DNA of 52,528 nt, taken from the NCBI RefSeq assembly GCF_011045015.1, contig NZ_JAAKZY010000057.1, positions 1-52,528 of the forward strand. Reading direction: 5' to 3'. The notes below the pieces were generated by a model. It was given only the letters and a program-made list of their open reading frames with translations. It was not told the DNA's origin and searched no databases. The DNA is from Streptomyces scabichelini (GTDB lineage: Bacteria > Actinomycetota > Actinomycetes > Streptomycetales > Streptomycetaceae). Each line of letters opens with the position of its first letter. The stretch's first letter is position 1. Positions 18,601-26,706 of this stretch are shown here, piece by piece. The position numbers and the translations under genes are program-made.

Positions 18601-19940
18601 ACCTCGAAGAGACCGTGACCAGGAACAACCTGGAGGCGGCCGAGGAGATCGTGCGCCAGCTGCGGCTGCGCGACCTGGGCGGCATCGTCGTCATCGACTT
18701 CATCGACATGGTCCTGGAGTCCAACCGGGACCTGGTGCTGCGGCGTCTGCTGGAGTGCCTGGGCCGCGACCGTACGAAGCACCAGGTCGCCGAGGTCACC
18801 TCGCTGGGTCTCGTGCAGATGACCAGGAAGCGTGTCGGCCAGGGCCTGCTGGAGTCGTTCTCCGAGACGTGCGTCCACTGCAACGGCCGTGGCGTCATCG
18901 TGCACATGGAGCAGCCGACTGCCGCGGGAGGCGGCGGCAAGCGCAAGAAGCGTGCGCGTGCCGGTGCCGAGCCCCTGCCCGAGCAGGTCCCCGCTCCGGC
19001 CATAGAGGCTGTCGAGACCGCCGAGGAGGAAGCCGAGACCGAGGCGGAGATCGCCGCCGAGGCCGCCGCTCCCGTCGCGCTGGCCGAGCCCGCCTTCGTA
19101 CCGGACGAGGAGCTGTACAGCAGCGCCGCCGAGGCGGAGGCCGCGGCCACCCGTGGTGGCCGTTCGCGGCGCCGGGCCAGCCGGCGTGCGTCGGCACCGG
19201 CGGGTGCGCCGAGGTCCGAGTCCCGCAGGCCCGAGGGCAGGGACGAGGTCCCGACGGCCCAGTCCGTGACGGCCGATGACGAGGCCGCGCGCGCCGTGCA
19301 GCCGGAGCCGGCCGCCGTCGCGCAGGCGGAGCCCGTGGCCGCCGAGGACCCGGTCGTCGAGGCGTCGGCTGCGGAGGCTCCAGTCGCCGAGGAGGCCGCG
19401 CCCAAGGGCCGTACGCGTCGTCGGGCGACCCGCAAGGTCTCCGCGCCGGCCGGTTCGCCGAAGGCGGCAGAGGAGGCCGTGGTGACGGTCACCGAGCCGG
19501 TCGCGGCACCCGTCGCCGAGCCTCAGGCCGAGCAGGTCGCCGAGCGGCCCGAGCCGCAGCCCGAGCCGACCGCCGACGCGGCGCCGGCCCGCCCGCGCCG
19601 CCGTGCGGTGCGCAAGGCCACCGCGCCGACCGCGCCGGAGGAGACGGCTGTGGTGGTCGTCCCGTCGACGCCGCCGGAGGCCGCCGAGGCGCCCGCCGAG
19701 GCCCCGGCCGAGGACGAGGCTCCGGCCAAGAAGACGGCCCGTAAGACGGCCAAGAAGGCGACCGCGAAGAAGGCCGCGGCGAAGAAGACGACGGCCAAGA
19801 AGACGGCCGCCAAGAAGACCACGGCCAAGAAGGCGGCGAAGACAGCCAAAACGGCCGCGAAGTCGACGGCGAAGAAGACCGCGGCGGCTGAGCAGACTCC
19901 GTCGTCGTCCACCGTCACGGCGGCGACCGACGAGGACTGA
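15675..19940 (+). CDS. rne: RNase E/G family endoribonuclease (RNase ES)
   Basis: This single-strand-specific endoribonuclease for rRNA/mRNA processing has 1421 residues in the actinobacterial layout: long N-terminal extension, central catalytic core, long C-terminal extension. The core starts near EFLARREAV (about residue 657) with the S1-like region, then the metal-binding DVNTGKF (about 964) and VVIDFIDM (about 1006). The zinc-link CVHC (about 1066) follows. Both extensions are Ala/Glu-rich with seven Arg-rich modules of the type GRTRRRATRRASAPAGAP (four before, three after the core). The end is a histone-H1-like Lys/Ala tail (KKTAAKKTTAKK). ATG 15675 has GGGAG at 15660–15664. A frame extension to 15531 would run through the leader hairpin and is rejected. 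Confidence 0.96.
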   Translation: MHEPNEPTEGSQNNTPSDTLPPRRRRRGASRPAGPPAATSETAAETTAPAIPPVTSADLAAEEPEKTAATSEPVVAHETAVAAEAVAAEETSAEAAATGDEPAAAAAPAADESAPTETTVPAEATASAAAAAPAEAVPAAAEAASAGRTRRRATRRASAPAGAPEAAEAAEAVVPASTSGDEIAAPETGAAAEAPASAAPAVEEPAAEAAAPGETAASAAAEAAEAEPAVAEAASAGRTRRRATRRASAPAGAPQAAEAADSAASTTAAPVAETAQTTTEPQTEPAAVAEPEQTTETEGTAPRRTRRRATRRAAAPAGAPTAEAEPTAAADAEAAVRDERREAPVAAAETDQISATEPETTETDQAPATEPKAAAEDAAPRRARRRATRKAAGGFAEPARKTPEEKQAEEEAAKPPARPAVAVFQAPVFTEPMFQTPERAAAAAAAEAAEDSEDAEDTEDTQDVTETAAPEPVEEETGPRRRRRRRGAAEEPAETAETPETPEAEEEGDESEETGSRRRRRRGGRRRRRGENAEAEGEASENEEIAAEQAAQDAEDTAEQAEEDAQDEREESGGSASSRRRRRRRRRAGDAPVEAEPSDGDPERTVVKVREPRPLREKGAEPSDEVQSIKGSTRLEAKKQRRREGREQGRRRVPIITEAEFLARREAVERVMVVRQNGDRTQIGVLEDDVLVEHYVNKEQSTSYVGNVYLGKVQNVLPSMEAAFIDIGKGRNAVLYAGEVNFEALGMANGPRRIETALKSGQSVLVQVTKDPIGHKGARLTSQVSLPGRYLVYVPEGSMTGISRKLPDTERARLKTILKKIVPEDAGVIVRTAAEGASEDELRRDVERLQAQWEDIQKKAKSGNAPSLLYGEPDMTVRVVRDIFNEDFTKVIVSGGEAWETIHGYVSHVAPDLNERLQKWTSEVDVFASYRIDEQLMKALDRKVWLPSGGSLVIDKTEAMIVIDVNTGKFTGQGGNLEETVTRNNLEAAEEIVRQLRLRDLGGIVVIDFIDMVLESNRDLVLRRLLECLGRDRTKHQVAEVTSLGLVQMTRKRVGQGLLESFSETCVHCNGRGVIVHMEQPTAAGGGGKRKKRARAGAEPLPEQVPAPAIEAVETAEEEAETEAEIAAEAAAPVALAEPAFVPDEELYSSAAEAEAAATRGGRSRRRASRRASAPAGAPRSESRRPEGRDEVPTAQSVTADDEAARAVQPEPAAVAQAEPVAAEDPVVEASAAEAPVAEEAAPKGRTRRRATRKVSAPAGSPKAAEEAVVTVTEPVAAPVAEPQAEQVAERPEPQPEPTADAAPARPRRRAVRKATAPTAPEETAVVVVPSTPPEAAEAPAEAPAEDEAPAKKTARKTAKKATAKKAAAKKTTAKKTAAKKTTAKKAAKTAKTAAKSTAKKTAAAEQTPSSSTVTAATDED

Positions 19941-19972
19941 ACCGCTAAGCGCTCAGCTGGAAGAACGGTGAT

Positions 19973-20092
19973 GCTGTATCGACATGCGGCTCCGCCGCGG
20001 GTGCGGGCCGGTGGGGGCTGGTCGCTCCCCCACTCTCGGCTTCGCTCGAGCGGGGGGACCCCCATCGCGGCGGAGCCGCAAATTGATACAGC
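19973..20092. repeat. Long imperfect inverted repeat after rne
   Basis: Arms 19973–19999 and 20066–20092 pair as 8 bp (GCTGTATC/GATACAGC), a 5×5 internal loop, then 14 perfect bp (GCGGCTCCGCCGCG). The interior contains the CTCCCCCACTCTCGGCTTCG motif that I recall from many Streptomyces intergenic regions. It is probably a mobile or amplified palindromic element acting as a transcript barrier. Confidence 0.75.
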
Positions 20093-20093
20093 C

Positions 20094-20115
20094 CCGCGCC
20101 CCTTACGGGGCGCGG
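20094..20115 (+). repeat. Intergenic palindromic element, copy 2 (core hairpin only)
   Basis: CCGCGCCCC (20094–20102) and GGGGCGCGG (20107–20115) pair perfectly around loop TTAC. It is the same hairpin core as at 3327–3344. Confidence 0.7.
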
Positions 20116-20127
20116 TAGACCGACAAC

Positions 20128-20174
20128 CCGATGCCCCCTGACCGGCGGAGAACCCGCCGGTCAGGGGGCATCGG
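20128..20174 (+). terminator. rne transcription terminator
   Basis: There is a perfect 21-bp stem, 20128–20148 with 20154–20174 (CCGATGCCCCCTGACC…), around a 5-base loop. There is no U-tract. At this length and GC content it should be a strong bidirectional stop. Confidence 0.85.
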
Positions 20175-20377
20175 CGTACTCGACTCCGTACCCCGACTTT
20201 CTTGAGGTCCGCCCGATTTACCATGCGGTGGCGTGATTTCGGCGGCATCTCGTGTCTCATAATCACCCCCCGCCTCTTGGAACGCGATCGACCTCCTGTA
20301 AAACTCATGCGGTCATAGACATGAACACGCGGGTGCGCGTTGGGGAGAACGCTCGCTCGTGTCAGGGAGGGGATCAC

Positions 20378-21727
20378 ATGGCTCGCGTGCGCCTGAAAGG
20401 CAGTGGGCGGCACCGTGCCGTGAAGCCGGTCAAGGGCGGACGGCAGGCCGTGGCGCTGGCCACGGTGCTGTCCGCGGCGGGCGTCCAGGCCGTCACGACG
20501 GGAGGCGCCGCGCAGGCCGCGGGCAACCCGACCTGGACCGAGGGCCCGATCTTCAACAACCCGCTCGGCACCAGCGACGAACAGCTCGCCATCCGCACCC
20601 GGCTGATCGAGCTGACCAACGCGGCGCTGCCCGGCTCCACGATCAAGGTCGCCGTCTACCACGTCTGGGAGACCTCGGTCGTCAACGCGCTCGTCGCCGC
20701 CAAGAACCGCGGCGTGAACGTGCAGGTCCTCCTCGACGAGTCCAGCGTCAGCGACCGCCCCACCAACACCTCGTACGGCACGCTCGCCTCGGCGCTCGGC
20801 ACCGACCGTACGAAGGGCTCGTACGTGACGACCTGCCCGGTGGACAAGTCCTGCCTCGGCGACCCGAAGTACGGGGCGTCGATCATGCACAACAAGTTCT
20901 GGCTGTTCTCGGCGGTCCAGGGCGCCACGAACGTGGTCGTGCAGACCACCTCGAACTCGACGCCGTCCGCGCACACCAAGTTCTTCAACGACGCGCTGCT
21001 GCTGCCGAACAACCCGACGATGTACGACGCGTACGCGGACTACTTCGACACGATGACCACGCGGGACTGGCAGTCCTGGCACTACCGCACCGTGAGCAAC
21101 GGCCTCTACAAGGCGTACTTCTTCCCGCGGGCCGGCAACACCCGGGACACCGACACGGTGTACTCGGTGCTCAACAACGTCACGTGCAGGTACAAGGACA
21201 GCGCGGGCGTCACGCGGTCCACGATGGTCCGGGTGTCGATCTTCAAGCTCACCCGCATGGCGATCGCGGAGAAGCTGGTCTCGCTGAAGAAGGCGGGCTG
21301 CGGCGTCAGCATCGTGTACGCCGAGACGGACAGCGCGAAGAGCTCCGGCACCGCGGGCACCTGGGAGAAGCTGCACACCACCGGCGGGCCGACCGTGCGC
21401 TGCTACAACGACGACCGGGACCCGCTGAACCCCGGCGCGAAGCTGGCGACGCCGTACATCATCCACTCCAAGTACATCCTCATCGACGGCATGTACGACG
21501 GCGTCAGGAACAAGGTCAGCTTCACCGGCTCCGGGAACTACACGGGGCCCGCGCTGCGCGAGAACGACGAGTCGATCGTGAAGGTCGACGACGATGCCGT
21601 ACACGACATGTACCGGGCCCACTTCGACCGGGTGATCAAGGTGGCCTACCCCGGCACGGCGGACACCACGGACCTGTGCAAGGGGGTCAAGCCGCTGCCG
21701 CCGGACGGTGAGAAGCCGACCACCTAG
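20378..21727 (+). CDS. Secreted phospholipase D-like protein
   Basis: The 449-residue exported protein has a basic N-terminus (MARVRLKGSGRHR…). An Ala/Val-rich hydrophobic stretch follows with a likely cleavage after AQA (about residue 47). Two PLD-type motifs are present. The second, HSKYILID, is a complete HxK(x)4D. The first, HNKFWLFS, has Ser where Asp is expected. Four to six Cys (TCPVDKSC, CRYKD, GCGVS, RCYND, DLCKG) suggest disulphides. ATG 20378 has SD GGAGGGG (20366–20372). The family cleaves phosphodiester bonds; substrate unknown. It is inserted between rne and rplU with its own promoter and terminators. Confidence 0.86.
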   Translation: MARVRLKGSGRHRAVKPVKGGRQAVALATVLSAAGVQAVTTGGAAQAAGNPTWTEGPIFNNPLGTSDEQLAIRTRLIELTNAALPGSTIKVAVYHVWETSVVNALVAAKNRGVNVQVLLDESSVSDRPTNTSYGTLASALGTDRTKGSYVTTCPVDKSCLGDPKYGASIMHNKFWLFSAVQGATNVVVQTTSNSTPSAHTKFFNDALLLPNNPTMYDAYADYFDTMTTRDWQSWHYRTVSNGLYKAYFFPRAGNTRDTDTVYSVLNNVTCRYKDSAGVTRSTMVRVSIFKLTRMAIAEKLVSLKKAGCGVSIVYAETDSAKSSGTAGTWEKLHTTGGPTVRCYNDDRDPLNPGAKLATPYIIHSKYILIDGMYDGVRNKVSFTGSGNYTGPALRENDESIVKVDDDAVHDMYRAHFDRVIKVAYPGTADTTDLCKGVKPLPPDGEKPTT

Positions 21728-21745
21728 GCTCCACCCAGGCTCGGT

Positions 21746-21775
21746 TTGACCCTATGGCCTGGGCCACCGTAATCT
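21746..21775 (+). promoter_or_regulatory. rplU–rpmA promoter
   Basis: TTGACC (21746–21751), an 18-base spacer and TAATCT (21770–21775) give a near-consensus vegetative promoter. Transcription would begin near 21782 and leave a leader of about 134 bases before rplU. Its stem CTCCCGG…CCGGGAG, just before 21860, may take part in control. Confidence 0.75.
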
Positions 21776-21915
21776 TGACCCTCGGTGTGTCGTTCACTGA
21801 CATGCCGCATTCCCGTAAACCTCTTCCTCCCGGTGGCTCGCGCCCCGGGAGAGGCCGCTTGCGCTGCCGGTGGCTGGACTGCGGGGATTCCGAATCGAGC
21901 GAGAGAGAGATCCGC

Positions 21916-22236
21916 GTGTACGCCATCGTGCGCAGCGGTGGTCGCCAGCACAAGGTTGCTGTCGGCGACACCGTTGAGGTTGACAAGATTCCCACGGCCA
22001 AGGTCGGCGACACCGTCGAGCTCTCGACGCTGCTCGTTGTCGACGGTGACGCCGTCACCAGCGACCCGTGGGTGCTTGCCGGCATCAAGGTCCAGGCCGA
22101 GGTCGTGGACCACCACAAGGGCGCGAAGATCGACATCCTTCGCTACAAGAACAAGACCGGCTACCGCCGTCGTCAGGGCCACCGCCAGCAGTACACGGCG
22201 ATCAAGGTCACTGAGATCCCCGCGGCTGCGAAGTAA
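21916..22236 (+). CDS. rplU: 50S ribosomal protein L21
   Basis: This 106-residue protein begins MYAIVRSGGRQHKVAVGDTV, the invariant L21 N-terminus. It contains HHKGAKIDILRYKNKTGYRRRQGHRQ, the 23S-rRNA-binding basic part. The start is GTG 21916 with a purine-rich GAGAGAGAGA upstream. An in-frame extension to 21754 would begin inside the promoter and is rejected. It is cotranscribed with rpmA, 14 bases downstream. Confidence 0.98.
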   Translation: MYAIVRSGGRQHKVAVGDTVEVDKIPTAKVGDTVELSTLLVVDGDAVTSDPWVLAGIKVQAEVVDHHKGAKIDILRYKNKTGYRRRQGHRQQYTAIKVTEIPAAAK

Positions 22237-22250
22237 GGGACTGAGGAGAG

Positions 22251-22505
22251 ATGGCACACAAGAAGGGCGCATCGTCCACCCGGAACGGTCGCGACTCCAA
22301 TGCTCAGCGGCTCGGCGTGAAGCGCTTCGGCGGTCAGGTCGTCAACGCCGGTGAGATCCTGGTCCGCCAGCGTGGCACCCACTTCCACCCCGGCGCGAGC
22401 GTCGGCCGTGGCAAGGACGACACGCTGTTCGCGCTGGCCGCCGGTGCGGTCGAGTTCGGTACGCACCGTGGCCGCAAGGTCGTGAACATCGTTCCGGTCG
22501 CCTGA
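22251..22505 (+). CDS. rpmA: 50S ribosomal protein L27
   Basis: This 84-residue protein starts MAHKKGASSTRNGRDSNAQR, the classic L27 N-terminus that reaches the peptidyl-transferase centre, and continues QRGTHFHPGASVGRGKDDTLFA. No N-terminal cleavable extension of the Firmicutes type is present. SD GAGGAGAG lies just upstream of ATG 22251. It is followed by a strong hairpin and then obg, the usual rplU–rpmA–obg order. Confidence 0.99.
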   Translation: MAHKKGASSTRNGRDSNAQRLGVKRFGGQVVNAGEILVRQRGTHFHPGASVGRGKDDTLFALAAGAVEFGTHRGRKVVNIVPVA

Positions 22506-22515
22506 CCGGATCTTT

Positions 22516-22564
22516 CGCGAGGCGGACCTCACTTCCCGTACGGGAAGCGGGTCCGCCTTTCGCG
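22516..22564 (+). terminator. Hairpin between rpmA and obg
   Basis: CGCG+AGGCGGACC (22516–22528) pairs GGTCCGCCT (22550–22558)+CGCG (22561–22564). The inner palindrome CTTCCCGTACGGGAAG (22532–22547) stacks on top. It probably terminates most ribosomal-protein transcripts and lowers obg expression. Confidence 0.8.
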
Positions 22565-22639
22565 TGTTTCAACTGAGCAGGGATTTCTGAGCGGAGATTT
22601 CTGCGTAGAGATTTCCGTACGTAACTGGAGGCACATCCC

Positions 22640-24076
22640 ATGACCACCTTCGTGGACCGCGTCGAGCTGCACGTCGCCGCGGGTAGCGGAGGCCACGGCT
22701 GTGCCTCCGTACACCGGGAGAAGTTCAAGCCGCTGGGCGGCCCCGACGGCGGCAACGGCGGCCGTGGCGGTGACGTGATCCTGGTCGTCGACCAGTCCGT
22801 CACGACTCTCCTCGACTACCACCACTCCCCGCACCGCAAGGCCACCAACGGCAAGCCCGGTGAGGGCGGCAACCGGTCGGGCAAGGACGGGCAGGACCTG
22901 ATCCTGCCGGTTCCGAACGGCACGGTGGTGCTGGACAAGGCGGGCAACGTGCTCGCGGACCTGGTCGGGCACGGTACGGCGTACGTGGCCGCGCAGGGTG
23001 GCCGTGGCGGTCTCGGCAACGCGGCGCTGGCCTCGGCCCGTCGCAAGGCGCCCGGGTTCGCGCTGCTCGGCGTGCCCGGTGACCTTCAGGACATCGTCCT
23101 GGAGCTGAAGACGGTCGCGGACGTGGCGCTGGTCGGCTACCCGAGTGCGGGCAAGTCGTCCCTGATCTCCGTCCTGTCGGCCGCCAAGCCGAAGATCGCG
23201 GACTATCCCTTCACGACCCTGGTGCCCAACCTCGGTGTGGTGACGGCGGGTGCGACGGTCTACACGATCGCGGACGTGCCCGGGCTGATTCCCGGGGCGA
23301 GCCAGGGCAAGGGCCTGGGCCTGGAGTTCCTGCGCCATGTCGAACGCTGCTCGGTCCTGGTCCACGTACTCGACACCGCCACACTCGAATCGGACCGCGA
23401 CCCGGTCTCCGACCTCGACATCATCGAGGAGGAGCTGAAGCAGTACGGCGGCCTCGGCGACCGCCCGCGCGTCGTCGTCCTCAACAAGATCGACGTGCCG
23501 GACGGCAAGGACCTGGCGGAGATGGTGCGCCCGGACCTGGAGGCTCGGGGCTACCGGGTCTTCGAGGCGTCGGCGGTGGCGCACACGGGCCTCAAGGAGC
23601 TGTCGTTCGCGCTCGCCGACCTGGTGGCGAAGTCCCGCGCGGCGAAGCCGCAGGAGGAGGCGACGCGGATCGTTATCCGCCCGAAGGCGGTGGACGACGC
23701 GGGCTTCTCGGTCGTACGCGAGGAGGACGGTCTCTTCCGGGTACGCGGCGAGAAGCCCGAACGCTGGGTCCGCCAGACCGACTTCAGCAACGACGAGGCC
23801 GTCGGCTACCTCGCCGACCGCCTCAGCCGCCTCGGCGTCGAGGACGAGCTGATGAAGGCGGGCGCCCGCACGGGTGACGGCGTTGCCATCGGTCCCGAGG
23901 AGAACGCCGTCGTCTTCGACTGGGAGCCCACGGTCATGGCCGGTGCGGAGATGCTCGGTCGCCGGGGCGAGGACCACCGTTTCGAGGCTCCTCGGCCCGC
24001 CGTTACGCGTCGCCGCGAGAGGCAGGCGGAGCGGGACGAGTCGGAGAAGGAGTTCGACGACTTCGAGCCGTTCTAA
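22640..24076 (+). CDS. obg: Obg/CgtA GTPase
   Basis: This essential GTPase is linked to 50S assembly and, in Streptomyces, to the onset of aerial growth. It has three parts. The glycine-rich Obg fold is residues 1–160 (GGHGCASVHREKFKPLGGPDGG). The GTPase domain has P-loop GYPSAGKSS (about 168–176), switch TTL, DVPGL and NKID. The C-terminal OCT domain is followed by an acidic tail. The length, 478 residues, is normal. SD TGGAGG is about 8 bases before the ATG. It is convergent with the TagF-like gene. Confidence 0.98.
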   Translation: MTTFVDRVELHVAAGSGGHGCASVHREKFKPLGGPDGGNGGRGGDVILVVDQSVTTLLDYHHSPHRKATNGKPGEGGNRSGKDGQDLILPVPNGTVVLDKAGNVLADLVGHGTAYVAAQGGRGGLGNAALASARRKAPGFALLGVPGDLQDIVLELKTVADVALVGYPSAGKSSLISVLSAAKPKIADYPFTTLVPNLGVVTAGATVYTIADVPGLIPGASQGKGLGLEFLRHVERCSVLVHVLDTATLESDRDPVSDLDIIEEELKQYGGLGDRPRVVVLNKIDVPDGKDLAEMVRPDLEARGYRVFEASAVAHTGLKELSFALADLVAKSRAAKPQEEATRIVIRPKAVDDAGFSVVREEDGLFRVRGEKPERWVRQTDFSNDEAVGYLADRLSRLGVEDELMKAGARTGDGVAIGPEENAVVFDWEPTVMAGAEMLGRRGEDHRFEAPRPAVTRRRERQAERDESEKEFDDFEPF

Positions 24077-24110
24077 CACGCCTTCGGGGCTGGTGGGTTC
24101 GGTTCGCGGG

Positions 24111-24236
24111 CGGCTGCGGGTCGGTTGTGGCTGGTCGCGCAGTTCCCCGCGCCCCTAAAAGACGGGGCTGCGCCCCTGTCTTTTGTCTTTAGGGGCGCGG
24201 GGAACTGCGCGATCAACCCACCACGACCCGCAGCCG
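24111..24236. repeat. Cruciform-like inverted repeat, copies 3 and 4 of the palindromic element
   Basis: The arms GCGCAGTTCCCCGCGCCCC+TAAA (24137–24159) and 24188–24210 pair over 23 bases without mismatch. Outer arms CGGCTGCGGGTCG (24111–24123)/24224–24236 pair over 13. A smaller GAC-GGGG…CCCC-GTC hairpin fills the centre. It sits between convergent genes and probably works as a two-way terminator. Confidence 0.85.
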
Positions 24237-24254
24237 AAAACGCACCCCACCCAA

Positions 24255-24289
24255 ACGAGGGGCCCCGGAGAACACCCGGGGCCCCTCGT
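24255..24289 (-). terminator. Terminator of the TagF-like gene
   Basis: ACGAGGGGCCCCGG (24255–24268) and CCGGGGCCCCTCGT (24276–24289) form a perfect 14-bp stem with a 7-base loop, just beyond the stop of the minus-strand gene. Confidence 0.85.
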
Positions 24290-24313
24290 CACATGCTCAG
24301 CCGACGGCAGTCG

Positions 24314-26401
24314 CTACGCGTTGACCGAGTCCTCCGCCTCGGTCGGGTCCTGGGCCGATTCCTCGGCCGCTTCTGTGGCTGCTGTGGAGCGGGGGGAGGG
24401 GACTCCCGAGGCCAGGCGGGACTCCATGCGGACGCGGCGCTCGTCGGCCTTGTCGCAGAGGGAGGCGATGGCGGTGTTGAAGCGGGCCAGGGACGGGGGG
24501 TCGGAGGGGCCCAGCAGGTGTTCCTTGAGTTCGGCGCGGGCTGCCGTGAAGCGGTCCTTCTCCGGGTGGCGTACGGACTCCAGGAGGGCCGGGACGCCGT
24601 CCGCCTCGGGGGTGAGGATGACGCCCGCGGACACCGTCGGGAAGTACTCGCGGAAGGCCTCCTCAGGCATCCCCGAGGTGTTGGCGACCGCGTACGGCTT
24701 CTCGCTCGACAGCCAGTCGGAGACCACCGAGGAGACATCGCTGATCAGCAGGTCCGCCTGGTTGAAGCAGGCGAAGATCGCGGGGCGCGCGTCCGTGATG
24801 ATCTGGTGCTCCCACTCCGGGAACGACGCCCAGTACGCCTTCTCCCAGGCCACCGTGGCCTCGGCGATGGCCGCGTCACGGTCGCCCCGCGGCGTGCCCT
24901 GGAGCAGCATGCGCTCCATCTCGTCCGCGCCGGGCCGGAAGGAGGTCGAGGTCAGCCGGTCCAATTCAGCGGTACGGCGCGCCAGTTCGGCCGCCGCCTC
25001 CGCGTCAGGGCGGGCCCCCGACCGCTTGGCGTTGGCCTCGCGGATCATCGCCTTGATGCGCTCGTTCGCGGCACCCGCACGCGGGTCGACGGAACCGGTC
25101 AGCGGGTGCGGCTTGTAGAGGAGGCGTACGCCTTCGTCCGCGAGCAGCTGCCGCACCATGTTCTCGCCGGCCAGGACCACCGAGGTGTTGCCGGGGTTCC
25201 CGTCCCAGCCCTCCCACGTGGGGGCGTACAGCACGGTCGTGTACGGACCGGTGGGCGGGCCCGCGTACGGCCGGATCGGCGCCAGCTGCGGGCGGCCGAC
25301 CTCCACGATGTCCTTGTCCTCGACGCCGACCTCGGCCATCGCGTACCGCTCGCGGGCCGCGGGCCCGGCCACCCACACCTCGTCGTACGCCTTCGCGTAC
25401 GGGTTGACGGAGGACAGCTTGTCGCTCTCGCCGTGGTTGATGAAGGCGTGCTTGATGGTGGGGATGCGCAGCACCTGCGAGGTCTTCGCGGCGTTGGCCG
25501 GGTGCAGCATCATCTTCAGCGTCGAGTTCTCCAGCGAGAACATCGTCGACACCTTCGGGAAGCAGATGATCGGCACGTCCGTCGCGTCGATCTTCTGCAC
25601 CATGAACCGCTCACGCAGCACGATCAGCGGCTTCGCGTCCAAAGAGGCCAGCGTGGAGAGCCACATGTTCGCCTGGTACGCGGAGGTCGTACCGCCCGAG
25701 AAGTACATGCCGACCGTCGGCCGGTAGCCGGCCAGCCACTTGTCCAGCCACTGCATGACCTTCTGCTCGCTCTTGGCGCGCTTCTTGGGCAGCAGCCAGG
25801 TGGCGAGGTACGCCGTGCCGCCGCCGACCAGCGCGAGGGCGACGCCGACACCGATACCGCCCCAGTACCCGTCCGTCGTGGCCGCCGTGACCAGCAGACC
25901 GATCGTGGTCGGCACGGAGAAGACGAGCAGCCGGTGGCTCTGACGGCGGGCCAGAATGCGCGGCGGCGCGGCGGTCAGGTGCAGCGTGGACGCGTCGATG
26001 TTGCGGGTGACGATCGGCAGCGTACGGGTGCGGCGGACCAGGACCGCGGCAGCCTGGCAGGCGAAGTGCAGGGCGTAGAAGGCGCACAGGGCGACAAGGA
26101 GCGGCGCCTGCTCGCTCGTCGGGTCGATGCCGTCGATCCGCAGGAGCCCCACCAGGATCAGCATGTCGCGCAGCAACTGCCGGACCGTGACGTCGAAACG
26201 TACCTTGCCCAGCAGCGCGAGCAGCCCGGGATTCCGGTACTGCAGATATACGTCCAGGGCGAGGCCCGCCGCGCTCGCGGCGATGAACACCGGGACGTTC
26301 GGCAGCAGCGCGGAGATGATCTGGGCCGTGAAGAGCGCGAACATCGACAGCAGCGCGGAGAGCTGTGTGATGCGGCGAGGGGAGAGTCCGGCGGAGGGCA
26401 C
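24314..26401 (-). CDS. TagF-like CDP-glycerol glycerophosphotransferase family membrane protein
   Basis: The protein is 695 residues. The N-terminal third holds about five hydrophobic segments (ALLSMFALFTAQIISALL, VFIAASAAGLAL, LLVALCAFYALHFACQAAAVL, GIGVGVALALVGGGTAYLATWLL). The rest is a GT-B-like polyglycerolphosphate transferase domain with NHGESDK, VLYAPTWEGW, LLYKPHPLTG and SDVSSVVSDW, the family's substrate-binding and catalytic stretches. GTG 26401 has AGGAG (26410–26414, minus strand) at an 8-base spacing and is better supported than an upstream TTG at 26473. Relatives polymerise teichoic-acid-like chains. From memory, mre-neighbourhood members in S. coelicolor are tied to spore-wall glycopolymers. 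The Glu/Ser/Ala-rich tail is probably disordered. Confidence 0.85.
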   Translation of the reverse strand: MPSAGLSPRRITQLSALLSMFALFTAQIISALLPNVPVFIAASAAGLALDVYLQYRNPGLLALLGKVRFDVTVRQLLRDMLILVGLLRIDGIDPTSEQAPLLVALCAFYALHFACQAAAVLVRRTRTLPIVTRNIDASTLHLTAAPPRILARRQSHRLLVFSVPTTIGLLVTAATTDGYWGGIGVGVALALVGGGTAYLATWLLPKKRAKSEQKVMQWLDKWLAGYRPTVGMYFSGGTTSAYQANMWLSTLASLDAKPLIVLRERFMVQKIDATDVPIICFPKVSTMFSLENSTLKMMLHPANAAKTSQVLRIPTIKHAFINHGESDKLSSVNPYAKAYDEVWVAGPAARERYAMAEVGVEDKDIVEVGRPQLAPIRPYAGPPTGPYTTVLYAPTWEGWDGNPGNTSVVLAGENMVRQLLADEGVRLLYKPHPLTGSVDPRAGAANERIKAMIREANAKRSGARPDAEAAAELARRTAELDRLTSTSFRPGADEMERMLLQGTPRGDRDAAIAEATVAWEKAYWASFPEWEHQIITDARPAIFACFNQADLLISDVSSVVSDWLSSEKPYAVANTSGMPEEAFREYFPTVSAGVILTPEADGVPALLESVRHPEKDRFTAARAELKEHLLGPSDPPSLARFNTAIASLCDKADERRVRMESRLASGVPSPRSTAATEAAEESAQDPTEAEDSVNA

Positions 26402-26706
26402 GGAATGGGCTCCTGCGAGGAATGCGGTGGATGGGGGGAACGGGAGGTAGGGGCCGCGTAAAGCCCCGTACAACAGCCCCTTACAGCAGAGGCTGACCCC
26501 TGACCGTATGACTAGTGCGGCCCGCCAAGCAATCTTCCGTAGGAGCTATCACTGGATATCGGATGAAACCGCAGTGAACCTATGGGGTGCGAGGTCCGTC
26601 TGCCTGTCATCACCCGGCGTGTCCGCCACTCGAAACGCGGCGGCGTCCGCCGTCCGTATTCACGTAGATTGCACGGACCGGGCTGGTCGGAACATTGGGG
26701 AACAGC
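26402..26706. other. Divergent promoter region, no gene
   Basis: These 305 bases separate the start codons of the TagF-like gene (minus) and proB (plus). They are noticeably AT-richer around 26500–26590. A frame from 26508 overlaps proB and has no SD. TAGATT at 26665–26670 is a possible -10 for proB, giving a leader of about 30 bases. Nothing else is recognisable. Confidence 0.4.

Larger units (their letters stand above)
19941..20377 (+). other. 437-base intergenic region with stacked inverted repeats and promoter
   Basis: No gene is seen. From left to right it holds a long inverted repeat (19973–20092), a GC hairpin (20094–20115), a 21-bp terminator stem (20128–20174) and candidate promoter boxes. 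The candidate is TTGGAA (20277–20282), 16 bases, TAAAAC (20299–20304), for the downstream PLD-like gene. A second -10-like CATAAT lies near 20258–20263. Confidence 0.7.

Noticed and set aside
19721..19900. Separate histone-like gene in the Lys/Ala tail of rne
   Set aside because: It is in frame with RNase E with no start or SD of its own.
26508..26706. Plus-strand frame from 26508 into proB
   Set aside because: It overlaps proB in another frame and becomes Arg/Gly-rich noise; no SD.
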